DNA of 64,000 nucleotides from Bryobacterales bacterium (GCA_020854055.1 JADZGD010000118.1:1-64000), one strand, 5' to 3'. Shown: positions 35,495 to 44,802, counted from the first letter of the stretch. Program-made: numbers and translations. The notes: generated by a model not told the origin, from the letters alone.

Positions 35495-36885
35495 CGAAGC
35501 GGCTCCAGCGTCTTTCGTCCAAAGCGCCGGGCGCCGGGTGAACTGCCGCGGAAGACATAGGGATCGAAGCCTCGATCCACGCGATAGCGTTCCACCACAC
35601 GGCGAAAAGCGGCTTCGGCGTTCTTGCGGCCAAGAACCACCACGGTGCCCCCAGCGCCTCCACCAGAGACTTTGGCGCCATAGAGACCGTTGGCTGAACC
35701 TTCTTCCCGAACCAGATCCACCAGTTGATCGATGGCCTCGCAACCCAGGCCGCACTCGGTGTAGGCGTGATTAGACTGATACATCAACTCGCCCATCAGC
35801 TCGAAAGCGTCTTCAGAACCGGTAGCCGCGCTCCCCCGCGCAAGTTCAACAAACGTGCGAATGCGAAGATTTTCCTCGATTGAATACCGGGTGCAGGCGC
35901 GGACGCGATAGGTAACTCCGTCGCGCAGTTTGGTGAACGGATCCACGTGCGTGCCCGCCGCGGCCAGATAGCCGGCCGCCGAAAGTGTCTGCGGCAGGGC
36001 GTCTTCATACCGCTGGCGGAACAGGGACGCCGGAACATCGGAGAGATAACCGTTCCAGCGCGGATCGGTGTAGCGCGGAATCGCGCCCGATTCATCGCGA
36101 CGTACCGGCACGCCGGCGCGGTCGCAGATCAGCTTGTAGCCCATAAACGAAGCCGCGCGCGCCGCCTCGTATTCAATACCGCTGACGGCGTGGCTGACGC
36201 CCGAATCGATACCCCAACAGGTCAGCGCTTCCGGCAGCTTCACCAGATCGCCAACCGAGGATGGCTGGCACACCATCGGCATCAGACAGCCCTCGTCGCC
36301 CACCAGCACGGCTGCCTGGTCCATGATGCCGCAGGCCGATTCGGCGATTACGTTTTCCGCCCACTGGCAGGCCTCGGCAAGCGCCATGCCGTCGAGCGGC
36401 AGCCCCAGCACCCCCGCCGCCGCATACATGGTGGCAACCTCCACTGCCGCCGACGAACTGACACCCTTGTTCAGTGGCACATCGGATTCCAGATAGACCG
36501 TCATTCCGCCGGCGGCTTCCCGCGGCCAGCGCACTGCGAGATAGTGCAGCACGCCGGCGACGTAGGCCGTCCATCGGACATCGGGCGAGCGGTTGACCAG
36601 CGCGCGTAAGCCGGCCTCATCGGTCACCTCGGCGATCGTGTATTCGACGTGCGCCTGCCAACCGTGCGCGGCAAGCTGCGGATTTTCGAGCACAATGCGG
36701 CCATCGGCGCGGGGCTGTACGGCGGCCCAGGTCGCTTCGCGGATGGTCGCCTGGAACACCAGGCCGCCGGTGTAATCGACGTTTCCGCCCATCACGTCCA
36801 TCCGGCCCGGAGCGCGCGCCACCACAATGGCGGCGTCGCGCGCGAACAGCGGCAGGCGGCGAACACGCTCCTCAAACGAACTCAT
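35491..36885 (-). CDS. GHMP sugar kinase resembling L-arabinokinase
   Basis: A 464-residue GHMP kinase. The N-terminal sugar signature is ARAPGRMDVMGGNVDYTGG, and the DVMGG wording replaces the NLIGEH of galactokinase. The phosphate loop is DVPLNKGVSSSAAVEVA; further parts are CGIMDQAAVLVGDEGC, MVCQPSSVGDLVKLPEALTC, GIDSGVSHAVSGIEYEA and the C-terminal VSGGGAGGTVVVLGRK. These stretches resemble, from memory, the kinase half of plant L-arabinokinase (ARA1) much more than bacterial GalK. The expected reaction is phosphorylation of L-arabinose or a similar sugar at C1. It overlaps both neighbours by four bases in the sugar operon. Galactose or another hexose remains possible. Confidence 0.78.
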   Translation of the reverse strand: MSSFEERVRRLPLFARDAAIVVARAPGRMDVMGGNVDYTGGLVFQATIREATWAAVQPRADGRIVLENPQLAAHGWQAHVEYTIAEVTDEAGLRALVNRSPDVRWTAYVAGVLHYLAVRWPREAAGGMTVYLESDVPLNKGVSSSAAVEVATMYAAAGVLGLPLDGMALAEACQWAENVIAESACGIMDQAAVLVGDEGCLMPMVCQPSSVGDLVKLPEALTCWGIDSGVSHAVSGIEYEAARAASFMGYKLICDRAGVPVRRDESGAIPRYTDPRWNGYLSDVPASLFRQRYEDALPQTLSAAGYLAAAGTHVDPFTKLRDGVTYRVRACTRYSIEENLRIRTFVELARGSAATGSEDAFELMGELMYQSNHAYTECGLGCEAIDQLVDLVREEGSANGLYGAKVSGGGAGGTVVVLGRKNAEAAFRRVVERYRVDRGFDPYVFRGSSPGARRFGRKTLEPLR

Positions 36886-38072
36886 GCCAGTTCCCGTACC
36901 GACGCGGTCAGATAGTCGATGGCCTCATCGGTCAGCCGCGGGTGGATGGGCAGGCTGACATACTGGTGGAACAATTCTTCGGCCACCGGGCATTCGCCTT
37001 CGCCGTGCCCCATGGCGCGATAGACGCTGCTCAGGTGAATGGGCATGTAGTGCGACCAGACCTTGATGCGCTTATCCATGTAGAGCTTCCACATGAACTC
37101 CTCTTTGGAAAGTGGAAAGTCCGGCTCCACGAAGACGCCGTAAATATGAAAGACGTGTGTGTTGCCGGCCAGCGTCTCCGGCAGACGCAAACCACGAATA
37201 CCCTTCAGCCGCCTGGTGTAGATCTCCGCAATCTCGCGGCGGCGGCGATTGAAGCCCTCCAGTTTCTTCAACTGTTCCAACCCCACGGCCGCCTGTATGT
37301 CGGTCATGCGGAAGTTGTAACCGATCCCGTCGAAATCGAGCCACCAATAGCGCATGCCCATCGGCTGCGCGTTCTGATCGATCGGCAGGTACTTACCCTT
37401 GGGATCGTAAGTGCGGCAGCACAGCGAGCGGTAAGAGAGCACCCGCTCGTATAGATCCTTGCGGCTGGTGGTGACCATTCCACCCTCACCGAGGGTCACC
37501 ATATTCTTCTGCTGGTGAAAACTGAACACTCCGATGTCGCCAAGCGCTCCAGCCTTGCGGCCGTGCTGGGTCGCGCCGGCCGTGTGCGCGCAGTCTTCCA
37601 CCACGGTGATACCGCGGGCGCGGGCGATTTCGTTCAAACCCTGCATGTCGGCACACTGGCCGTAAAGGTGAACCGGAAGAATCACCTTGGTGCGTTCGGT
37701 GATTTTCGCCGCCACCGAGGCGGGATCCAGGTTCAGCGTCCGCCGCTCCACATCGGCGAAAACCACCTTCGCGCCACAGGCAGCCGCGGCATTGGCGGTG
37801 GAGATCCAACTGATGGGCGTGGTAATCACTTCGTCACCAGGCCCGGCGCCCGCGGCAATCAGCGCCAATTGCAGACCCGCGGTGGCCGAACTGACAGCCA
37901 ACGCATAAGTGGACCCGGTATAGGCCGCAAACTCCTCCTCAAACTTCTTCACCCTGGGTCCGGTGGAGGGCGCATTGGCCCTCAGCACTTCGGTCAACGC
38001 CCGTAGCTCTTCCTCGCCGTACGCCGAGCCGTGATTAAACTCCAACTCGTAAATTGCTTTCGGTAAATCCAT
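36882..38072 (-). CDS. DegT/DnrJ/EryC1/StrS aminotransferase family protein
   Basis: A 396-residue PLP enzyme of the sugar aminotransferase family. Visible features are NAPSTGPRVKKFEEEFAAYT, SSATAGLQLALIAAGAGPGD, the cofactor Asp in VVEDCAHTAGA, and the PLP lysine in FSFHQQKNMVTLGEGGM, so it should be an active aminotransferase, not a dehydratase that replaces Lys by His. Members transfer an amino group to keto sugars in nucleotide-linked form for surface polysaccharides or modified sugars. The gene overlaps the kinase gene by four bases and the upstream reductase gene by 38 bases. The sugar substrate cannot be inferred. Confidence 0.92.
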   Translation of the reverse strand: MDLPKAIYELEFNHGSAYGEEELRALTEVLRANAPSTGPRVKKFEEEFAAYTGSTYALAVSSATAGLQLALIAAGAGPGDEVITTPISWISTANAAAACGAKVVFADVERRTLNLDPASVAAKITERTKVILPVHLYGQCADMQGLNEIARARGITVVEDCAHTAGATQHGRKAGALGDIGVFSFHQQKNMVTLGEGGMVTTSRKDLYERVLSYRSLCCRTYDPKGKYLPIDQNAQPMGMRYWWLDFDGIGYNFRMTDIQAAVGLEQLKKLEGFNRRRREIAEIYTRRLKGIRGLRLPETLAGNTHVFHIYGVFVEPDFPLSKEEFMWKLYMDKRIKVWSHYMPIHLSSVYRAMGHGEGECPVAEELFHQYVSLPIHPRLTDEAIDYLTASVRELA

Positions 38073-38916
38073 GAAGCGCCCTTTCTAATACCGTGTCGAT
38101 ATCCGGCATCACCAGCCCGGTCGCCTGCTCCAGGCGGCTGGACATCAGGAAGTGATGCCGCCCGCGCGGCGCCCGCCCCGGAGCCGGTTCCGTCTGCGCG
38201 ATAACCAGCGATCGAGGCGCGCCAACCAGGTCGGCAAAGCGGCAGGCCAGTTCGTAGCGCGAAACAGCTTGGGCGGAACCGACATGATAAATACCGCCGG
38301 TCTTCGGGTTTGCAGCCAGCCGCAGCATGGCCACCACGAGCGTGCCGGCGTCGATTGGATTCCGAGATTCAAACACCGGCGCCGAAACGGACTTTCCGGA
38401 TTCGAGGGCGGACACCAGTTTCTCCTGGAATGAATTGGTGCCCGCCGTTCGCGCCGCGCCGATTACCAGCGCCGGGCGAAGTACGATTGACCGGGGTAGA
38501 CGGCCGAGCACCAGACGCTCCGCCTCCGCCTTCGTCCGGCCGTAAACGGAAGCCGGCGTCACCGGGTCGCTCTCGCGGTAGCCCTCCTTTGTGCCGTCAT
38601 AGACGGCGGCGGAAGAGATGTAAAGAAGGCGCGCACCGTAGCGCACACAGGCTTCAGCCACAAGCCGGGCGCCTTCGGCATTGACCTTCCAGGCCAGCTC
38701 CGGCTGTTGCTCACACTGGTCAATGTCGGCGATCGCGGCCACCAGCGCCACCACGCGAGGTTGCGCCGCGGCGAAGCCACGCTCCACGCTCGAAGCGCTG
38801 GTGATGTCGAGCTCTTCCGGTCCGGGAGCGGCTACCTGATATGAGCCGCCGGCTTGGGCGGCCAGCTCCGCGCCGACGAACCCGGATGCTCCGATGATCA
38901 GCAGCTCCGGCTTCAT
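38035..38916 (-). CDS. RmlD-type NAD(P)-dependent sugar epimerase/reductase
   Basis: A 293-residue extended SDR. The ATG at 38916 (MKPELLIIGASGFVGAELA) overlaps the upstream stop by four bases (ATGA); the frame is open upstream without similarity. It has the cofactor motif GASGFVG, PEELDITSASSVER and VALVAAIADIDQCEQQPELA with an NAEGARLVAEAC segment, the Ser in LLYISSAAVYDGTK and the Tyr-Lys pair in SVYGRTKAEAE. This is the pattern of dTDP-4-dehydrorhamnose reductase relatives. With the adjacent aminotransferase it may modify a nucleotide sugar. Its 3' end overlaps the aminotransferase start by 38 bases. Confidence 0.88.
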   Translation of the reverse strand: MKPELLIIGASGFVGAELAAQAGGSYQVAAPGPEELDITSASSVERGFAAAQPRVVALVAAIADIDQCEQQPELAWKVNAEGARLVAEACVRYGARLLYISSAAVYDGTKEGYRESDPVTPASVYGRTKAEAERLVLGRLPRSIVLRPALVIGAARTAGTNSFQEKLVSALESGKSVSAPVFESRNPIDAGTLVVAMLRLAANPKTGGIYHVGSAQAVSRYELACRFADLVGAPRSLVIAQTEPAPGRAPRGRHHFLMSSRLEQATGLVMPDIDTVLERALHGFTESNLRVGV

Positions 38917-40199
38917 CGGCCCCATTCCGGAAACGCGATCAAGGCATCCACATAGTTGTGGATCTTGTCGGTATGGGCATCCTCCTGCCAACCGCCAGGG
39001 CCTGCCTTCCACAGACCGTCGCGCGGAGCCCCGTTGTCACTAACCCCATAAAGGGCGAGGGTCAACGCCTGGTAGGCGAGGCCCTTGTACTCGTTCGAAC
39101 CGGTGGCCTTTGTATAGAGAGCCAGGGTGCCGCCGAAATTGCTGAGCACGCCACCCCACGGGTTGCGGTCGTGATCCTGTTCGCCGCAGACAAGGATTCC
39201 GTAACGCACGCTGGTGAAGCGCTTCAGCACGAACTCAATCAGCGTTTTGGCATGCCCGGCCCAGTTGGGGTCCAGAGCCTCTCTGCGTTCCGCCAGATAG
39301 CGCGCCAGCGCCAGCGGAGCCCACGCGGTACGGTTATCCGGCTCGCTGTGATCTTCGAAAAACTGTATCCACAGACGGGCATCACCGGCGGAGCTGGGAA
39401 TCTGGTATTCCACAATCCATTTCCACAACGCGTCGCGCGGCGCCTGTAGCTCACTGTGGCCTTCGGCCAGCAGTTTGTCGAACAACCGCAGAATGTACGA
39501 CATGTTGCCGGCCACCAGTTCCGTGGCTTCGCCGTTGCGGTAGTCGACCCGGAACGGCCAGGGGGTGTGGTCAGCCGTGCCTTCGGTCATGTTCTTGGCC
39601 AGCACCCGGGCAATGTGCAGCGCGTGTTCCCGGTAGCGCGCTTCGTGGGTCTCCCCGGCCAGCAGCATCAGCGCGTAACCGGCAATTCCACCCTTGTCCG
39701 GCTCCACCTGATAGGGGCCATCATTCTGGGAGCCACAATCGGGCGGCTGGGGAAACATCTGCCGCCGGCCGGTGGAGCGGGGGAAGCGTGGATAGCGGCC
39801 GGTGTCGGGCGTGAGCGCCTGCTCAATGATGTAATTACCCTGGAGCCTGGCAAATTCCAGCAGCTTGGGGTTCTTCCTGCCGGTGAAGTTCCAATACTTC
39901 AGATAAGAGATGACACCCATGCCGTTCTGCATCGCCGGAATGAAGTCTTTGCGGCGTTCGACGGGCGTGTAGTCGGGCTCCATGAAAGTCAATGTGGCGA
40001 AGATCGGGTAGCCATGGTCCATGGGGGCGTTGAGGTAGTAGTTCATTTCCCGGGCCAGCGCATCGGTCCAGGGAGTCCACGGTTTGAGCACGCCGTACTG
40101 GTCATAGCGAGCCTGGTGAGCGGCAATGGTTTGCGCGCTCATGCCCGGCGCGAATGCGAGGACAAGCAGGAGCGGAACGAGTGTGTGAATTTTTAACAT
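38913..40199 (-). CDS. Secreted alpha-barrel (six-hairpin-like) protein of unknown function
   Basis: A 428-residue protein with a signal peptide (MLKIHTLVPLLLVLAFAPGMSAQ). The mature part is rich in helical, aromatic segments typical of (alpha/alpha)-toroid glycosidases, epimerases and lyases: WTDALAREMNYYLNAPMDHG, NGMGVISYLKYWNFTGRKNP, PDKGGIAGYALMLLAGETHE, GNMSYILRLFDKLLAEGHSE and DDARLW-like SSAGDARLWIQFFEDHSEPD. I do not recognise the exact family. It overlaps the downstream reductase gene by four bases. GGCGGAG ends directly at the ATG, which is unusually close for a ribosome binding site. A role in processing the polysaccharide made by neighbouring genes is an inference. Confidence 0.75.
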   Translation of the reverse strand: MLKIHTLVPLLLVLAFAPGMSAQTIAAHQARYDQYGVLKPWTPWTDALAREMNYYLNAPMDHGYPIFATLTFMEPDYTPVERRKDFIPAMQNGMGVISYLKYWNFTGRKNPKLLEFARLQGNYIIEQALTPDTGRYPRFPRSTGRRQMFPQPPDCGSQNDGPYQVEPDKGGIAGYALMLLAGETHEARYREHALHIARVLAKNMTEGTADHTPWPFRVDYRNGEATELVAGNMSYILRLFDKLLAEGHSELQAPRDALWKWIVEYQIPSSAGDARLWIQFFEDHSEPDNRTAWAPLALARYLAERREALDPNWAGHAKTLIEFVLKRFTSVRYGILVCGEQDHDRNPWGGVLSNFGGTLALYTKATGSNEYKGLAYQALTLALYGVSDNGAPRDGLWKAGPGGWQEDAHTDKIHNYVDALIAFPEWGR

Positions 40200-40237
40200 C
40201 TCCGCCTAACTATAAGATCACGGATCGGGCAGGCAGG

Positions 40238-41470
40238 TCAAACCGAATTCCTGTGTAGTGGTACAGGATTCGTCACGGTCTTCCTCTCGGACGCCAGGGC
40301 CACGGATTTGATCGGCCGGCCGAAAATCCACTTCACGGCGGGATTGGCCAGTATCCGCTGCGTAACCCGCCAACTGGCTGAGCCACGCAATGCCGCCAAC
40401 TCCTGTAATGCCGCATACTCGCGCTGCACGCTCGCCGCCAGCTTGCCTTCCAGGTTCGCCTGGAACCTGGTCATATATTCATCCAGGTAGCGAATCACGG
40501 CACGGTCACTCTCGTCGCTCGGTCCGGGAGGGTTTTGACGTGCTTCGGCCAGAACGGTCTCATAGAGAGCGATGATCCGGTCAGCGGCCGGCTGCAGCTC
40601 GCACTGTGCACGCGTGGTGCGGGATACTTCTGTCGCGTCCAAAGCATCGTAGCGTTGCAACTGCTTCACCACGGCATCCACCGTGAGAGGTTCGGTCAAC
40701 GCTCGCATCGCGAAGTTCTGCCGCTGCAAATAGTCGAAGTTCGCGCGGGTAACCATCGGCCCCAGCCGTCCTGGTTCCGCCAGGATCACCGCCGCACCCA
40801 CGCCCATTGCCTCGATCGCGGACCTGCCTCGCGCGAAGACGATATCCTGCCGCGCCAGCAGAGCCCCCGGATGGTTCTCTACGCCGTAACTGCTCGCCAG
40901 GCCGACCGCCTGCAACGTGACGCCACACCGCCGGCAGGCTTCACGCAGAACGGGAAGGCCATCCTGTTCGTGAAAGTAATTACAGAAAGCCAGCGCCGTG
41001 CGGGGGCGGGCCGGCAGCGGCTCTCGCGCTGGAAACCGGCGCGCATCGAAGAAATTGAATATCAGCTCAACCTTCTCCGGGGCGATTCCTCCTTCGGCGA
41101 TCAGCCGTTCGCGGTTGAGTTCGCTAACGGCGACATATCGGAAAATTCTGGGAAATCGAAGCGGAGATTCATCAGGAGGCGCCCACCCGTGACAGTAGGA
41201 GATTGCCGGCGTCCGGGGGAACCACAACATGGCGGTGAGCGTTTCGCGATGATGATGCCCGTGAATAATACCCGGCTCAACTCCTAACTGCTCCAAGCCG
41301 GATACGACCGGCACCGCGGCCGCACGGAGTTCATCGGCAACTTCACCCAAATTACGGCTGTAACACACCGGCTGATGGCCGCGGCGGACCAATTCGATGG
41401 CCAGATCCCGAATGTAAAGCTCGGTCCCTGCTCTTCCAGCCAACGTGTGGTTCGTGAGGAGCACGCGCAT
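40238..41470 (-). CDS. Glycosyltransferase, GT-B type
   Basis: About 410 residues from the ATG at 41470 (MRVLLTNHTLAGRAGTELYI), chosen because it begins at the first strand of the Rossmann domain. The pattern AGRAGTELYIRDLAIELVRR followed by RGHQPVCYSR is the donor start of GT4-like enzymes. The middle has EKVELIFNFFDARRFPAREP, and the second domain has GAAVILAEPGRLGPMVTRAN. The C terminus (residues about 335-400) is a helical tail with an RGSASWRVTQRIL stretch, common in surface polysaccharide transferases. It is the first gene of the minus-strand sugar operon, 38 bases before the secreted barrel gene. Donor and acceptor are unknown. Confidence 0.82.
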   Translation of the reverse strand: MRVLLTNHTLAGRAGTELYIRDLAIELVRRGHQPVCYSRNLGEVADELRAAAVPVVSGLEQLGVEPGIIHGHHHRETLTAMLWFPRTPAISYCHGWAPPDESPLRFPRIFRYVAVSELNRERLIAEGGIAPEKVELIFNFFDARRFPAREPLPARPRTALAFCNYFHEQDGLPVLREACRRCGVTLQAVGLASSYGVENHPGALLARQDIVFARGRSAIEAMGVGAAVILAEPGRLGPMVTRANFDYLQRQNFAMRALTEPLTVDAVVKQLQRYDALDATEVSRTTRAQCELQPAADRIIALYETVLAEARQNPPGPSDESDRAVIRYLDEYMTRFQANLEGKLAASVQREYAALQELAALRGSASWRVTQRILANPAVKWIFGRPIKSVALASERKTVTNPVPLHRNSV

Positions 41471-41618
41471 AACACTTTCGATCTTCTCTAAATTTGAGGC
41501 GCCGTGTGTGAGCAACCATACATCGTTTCAGCCTGTTTGCTCAGGGCCGGGGAGCGCGAAGCACCTGGCGCGTGCTCTGCCGCCGGAAACCCGGTCCGGA
41601 TCCGGGATAGACTGAGCC

Positions 41619-43043
41619 ATGGGGTCCTTTCAATTCGCCGATCCGGGCGAAGAGTATCTGGAGCGGCGCAGCCTGCGGAGGCACGCCCGGGTGCTCCACC
41701 TCTGGGCGCTGGGCGTGGGGGCAGTCATCTCGGGAGATTTCTTCGGCTGGAACTTCGGCCTGGCGGTGGGCGGTTTCGGCGGATTACTGGTGGCGCTGGC
41801 CATTATGACCCTGTTATTCGCCGGACTATGTTCGAGCATCGCCGAAATGTCCCCTGCCCTGCCGCACACCGGAGGCGCCTACTCGTTCGCACGCACTGCC
41901 ATGGGCCCCTGGGGCGGCTACATCACCGGACTGGCGGAGAACATGGAGTACATCCTCACCCCGGCGGTGATCGTGGTTGGCATCGGCGGCTATCTGGGGG
42001 CGATATTCGGCACGCCCAACGAATGGGCGCCGTTGTGGTGGCTGGCCTGCTACATCGTGTTCGTAGCCTTCAACGTACTCGGCGTGGAGTTGTCATTTCG
42101 TGTCTCGATCGTCATCACGATCCTGGCGCTGGTCATTCTCGCGCTGTTCTTTATCACCGCGGTGCCTCATTTCAACTTGCGCCAATGGGCGCTAGGCGCC
42201 GCCGGCTGGATGCCGCACGGATGGAGTGGAATCCTCCACGCGCTGCCGTTTGCGCTCTGGATGTACCTGGGCATCGAGCAACTGCCATTGGCGGCTGAGG
42301 AGGCGCGGGATCCGGTACGCGATATGCCGAAAGGCCTGCTGCTCGGGCTGGCGACGCTGGTGTTGCTGGCTTTTCTGACTCTGACGCTCAATGCCGGCAT
42401 CGCCCCCGGATCCCAACAGGTGGGCCGCTCCAACGAACCGCTGTTTCTCGGACTGCGCACCATCTTCGGCAACGGCGCCACCGCCCGCCTGCTGGCGCTG
42501 GTTGGCTGTACCGGCCTCGTAGCCAGCTTCCATGCCATCATCTTTGCTTATGGGCGGCAGATCTATTCGCTGTCGCGCGCCGGTTATTTCCCCACCTGGC
42601 TGTCGCTCACTCACCGCAAGCGGCAGACGCCGGATCGCGCGCTGGTGGCCGGATCGGTGCTTGGCTTCCTGTCGGCGTTGGTGATTCATCTGGCAGGCCA
42701 GAAGAGTCCGGTAGGCGCGGTGTTATTGAATATGGCCGTTTTTGGAGCGGTCATCGCTTACATGCTCCAGATGGCATCTTTCCTGATTTTGCGAGCCCGG
42801 TTTCCCTCGATGAACCGGCCCTATCGCAGCCCGATGGGCATTTCCGGCGCAGCCATCGCAGCAGTAATCGCCGGGACGACGCTGGCAGCCCTGTTTTCGA
42901 GCAGCGACTATCGTCCGGGCGTGGCCGGCGCCGCGATCTGGTTTCTGCTCGGCGTGGCCTGGTTCGCGGTTTACGGCCGTCACCGGCTGCTACTCGCTCC
43001 CGAGGAGCGTTTCGCGCAGGAAGCGCGGCGCGGTGGTCAGTGA
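41619..43043 (+). CDS. APC-family permease, ethanolamine permease-like
   Basis: A 474-residue membrane protein with about twelve helices of the amino acid-polyamine-organocation superfamily. The segments GVGAVISGDFFGWNFGLAVG, ALPHTGGAYSFARTAMGPWG and GLAENMEYILTPAVIVVGIG are nearly diagnostic of the ethanolamine permease subfamily. It should import ethanolamine, or a related amine, with protons. No ethanolamine ammonia-lyase or microcompartment gene is in the window, so the fate of the substrate is open; ethanolamine from phosphatidylethanolamine would be an obvious source. Its last 7 bases overlap the convergent GH127 gene. Confidence 0.85.
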   Translation: MGSFQFADPGEEYLERRSLRRHARVLHLWALGVGAVISGDFFGWNFGLAVGGFGGLLVALAIMTLLFAGLCSSIAEMSPALPHTGGAYSFARTAMGPWGGYITGLAENMEYILTPAVIVVGIGGYLGAIFGTPNEWAPLWWLACYIVFVAFNVLGVELSFRVSIVITILALVILALFFITAVPHFNLRQWALGAAGWMPHGWSGILHALPFALWMYLGIEQLPLAAEEARDPVRDMPKGLLLGLATLVLLAFLTLTLNAGIAPGSQQVGRSNEPLFLGLRTIFGNGATARLLALVGCTGLVASFHAIIFAYGRQIYSLSRAGYFPTWLSLTHRKRQTPDRALVAGSVLGFLSALVIHLAGQKSPVGAVLLNMAVFGAVIAYMLQMASFLILRARFPSMNRPYRSPMGISGAAIAAVIAGTTLAALFSSSDYRPGVAGAAIWFLLGVAWFAVYGRHRLLLAPEERFAQEARRGGQ

Positions 43044-44773
43044 AATAGTTCGTCGTCTTCGGCCACGCTGGCATCGCGCAAACGGAAGTAGCTCTCGCGT
43101 CCGCCCGGATCGGAAAACGGCGTCAGGGTTACCATCAGGTCGGGCTTCGCCTGGAGTCCGAAACCCGGCTTCCACAGACCGGCCCGGCAGGTGCCGTCCG
43201 GCAGCGCCGCAAGCGAGGATGGATCCAGCGTAAGATTGGTCAAATCCGCCACATCCAAGCCAGCTAACGCCGGTGATTGCGCCGGATTCAGGGTATACAC
43301 TACCGGACCTCGCACTACGGCAAAACGGCCGGCCTGGCGCTGGCGGCCACGTACCAGCCGGGGACGCAGGGGAAGTACCAGCAGAACCGAATCCCCGGAT
43401 TTCCAGGCTCGGTTGATCACCAGGAACTCACCGGGCCGCACGCCCTCAACCGGGGCGCCATTTACCGTCACTTTCGCGCCGGCGGCCCACAGCGGGGCGC
43501 GCAGGCGCAAAGGAAACCGCACCGTACGAGAAGGCTCGACAGCGAACCGTACCTCACCGCGCACCGGATAAGCCGTCTCCTGCTTGATGCGAACCTTCGT
43601 ACCGCCGATATCGGCGTTCACCTCCGATTCGACATAAAGGTTGACCACCAACCCTCCCTCCGCGCGGTAGTAGATCATCTCCGGTAGCTCGGCAACAATT
43701 CGCCGGTAGTTATTCGGGCAGCAGTAGGTGTCGCCCGGATGATACTGGCGCACGCCTTCCATGGGCGTGAAATAGCGAATCCGGCGGCCATCCGGCGACT
43801 GCGCGCCGAACAATGTATTATGAATCGTCCGCTCCATCAGATCGCCCAGCCGCGCCTCTCCCCGAAGCCGCTGCAGGTGGTCGTAAAGCCGCAGTTGGTA
43901 AGCGGTTGCGCACGTCTCGGCCAGCCCGGCGCCGCCATCCTGATCACCGGTCCAGATCTCCCACTGGCCCGCGCCACCGGCTATGGTGGCGCCGTTTTGG
44001 TTGGCAAGAAACTCGAGCGCGCGATCGGCATTCACCAGCAGCTTCGGCGAGGGCCGTTCGCCATACAGTTCCAGTTGCGCCACCGCCCTGGCCAGGTAGG
44101 CGTACATGTGGCCTTCGATTCCGGGCCGCCGCCCGATTACAATCGGCAGGTCCCACTCGCCCAGACCGCGCCGCTCCAGCAGGAAATCAAGGTAGCGCGC
44201 GTCACCAGTGGCGCGATGAATGGCCACGAGCGCGCGGTCCGTGCCGGTGACCGCGACATGGGTGGCAACACCGGTGCGTGCCACCCAATCCTCCGGAATC
44301 CCGCCCCAGTGCGCCAGCAGATAGTCCGCCACTCCACGGGCAGCGTCCAGCGAGGCCCTGCGGTGAAAGAAGACATAATCATCCACCAACCCTGCCATCA
44401 GATAGCCCATTTCGTGTATGTCCCACAAAGCGGCCATACGGCTGGCCGGCCGGCAGATACCGATGTAGCCACCGCTTTGCTGGCAGGCGATACTGCGCGC
44501 CACCAGACGATCCTTGAATGCGGCCACCCGTGGATCGCCGGTATGAGCAGCCAGCCGCACGGAGGCCATGATCAACTTGCCCAGGCCGACATAGCCTCCC
44601 TCCTCCCGGTGCTGTTCGAAAGGCAGCAGGAAGTCTTTGTCAACATCGAGCACCAACAGGTTGTTGCGGATGGTCACATTAATGCGGCGGCCGACTTCGC
44701 CGCCTACTCGAACCTGGCGTGTATCGAGCGGTTGCCAGGGAAGCAGCAGCGCAAGACAAAGGACGAGACTCAT
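43037..44773 (-). CDS. GH127 family beta-L-arabinofuranosidase-like protein, secreted
   Basis: A 578-residue protein with a signal sequence (MSLVLCLALLLPWQP). It matches the GH127/DUF1680 family: an (alpha/alpha) barrel, then beta domains. By analogy with HypBA1, the zinc ligands are Glu286 and Cys288 in AETCATAYQL plus Cys351 and Cys352 in DTYCCPNNYRR, one of the pair acting as nucleophile. The acid/base Glu is probably Glu272 in QWEIWTGDQDGG, although spacing is two residues shorter than usual. Further family parts are WDLPIVIGRRPGIEGHMYAY and RRIRYFTPMEGVRQYHPG. It should release L-arabinofuranose from plant glycans or glycoproteins outside the cytoplasm. It follows the M1 aminopeptidase gene by 29 bases. 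Confidence 0.85.
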   Translation of the reverse strand: MSLVLCLALLLPWQPLDTRQVRVGGEVGRRINVTIRNNLLVLDVDKDFLLPFEQHREEGGYVGLGKLIMASVRLAAHTGDPRVAAFKDRLVARSIACQQSGGYIGICRPASRMAALWDIHEMGYLMAGLVDDYVFFHRRASLDAARGVADYLLAHWGGIPEDWVARTGVATHVAVTGTDRALVAIHRATGDARYLDFLLERRGLGEWDLPIVIGRRPGIEGHMYAYLARAVAQLELYGERPSPKLLVNADRALEFLANQNGATIAGGAGQWEIWTGDQDGGAGLAETCATAYQLRLYDHLQRLRGEARLGDLMERTIHNTLFGAQSPDGRRIRYFTPMEGVRQYHPGDTYCCPNNYRRIVAELPEMIYYRAEGGLVVNLYVESEVNADIGGTKVRIKQETAYPVRGEVRFAVEPSRTVRFPLRLRAPLWAAGAKVTVNGAPVEGVRPGEFLVINRAWKSGDSVLLVLPLRPRLVRGRQRQAGRFAVVRGPVVYTLNPAQSPALAGLDVADLTNLTLDPSSLAALPDGTCRAGLWKPGFGLQAKPDLMVTLTPFSDPGGRESYFRLRDASVAEDDELFH

Positions 44774-44802
44774 GACTTCCTCCCAGGGTACGGGAACAGC
44801 GC

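Noticed and set aside
43037..44773. Possible alternative reading of this gene as a plain DUF1680 protein without activity
   Set aside because: The zinc/nucleophile residues (Glu-x-Cys and the Cys-Cys pair) are all present, so an active GH127-type site is more likely.
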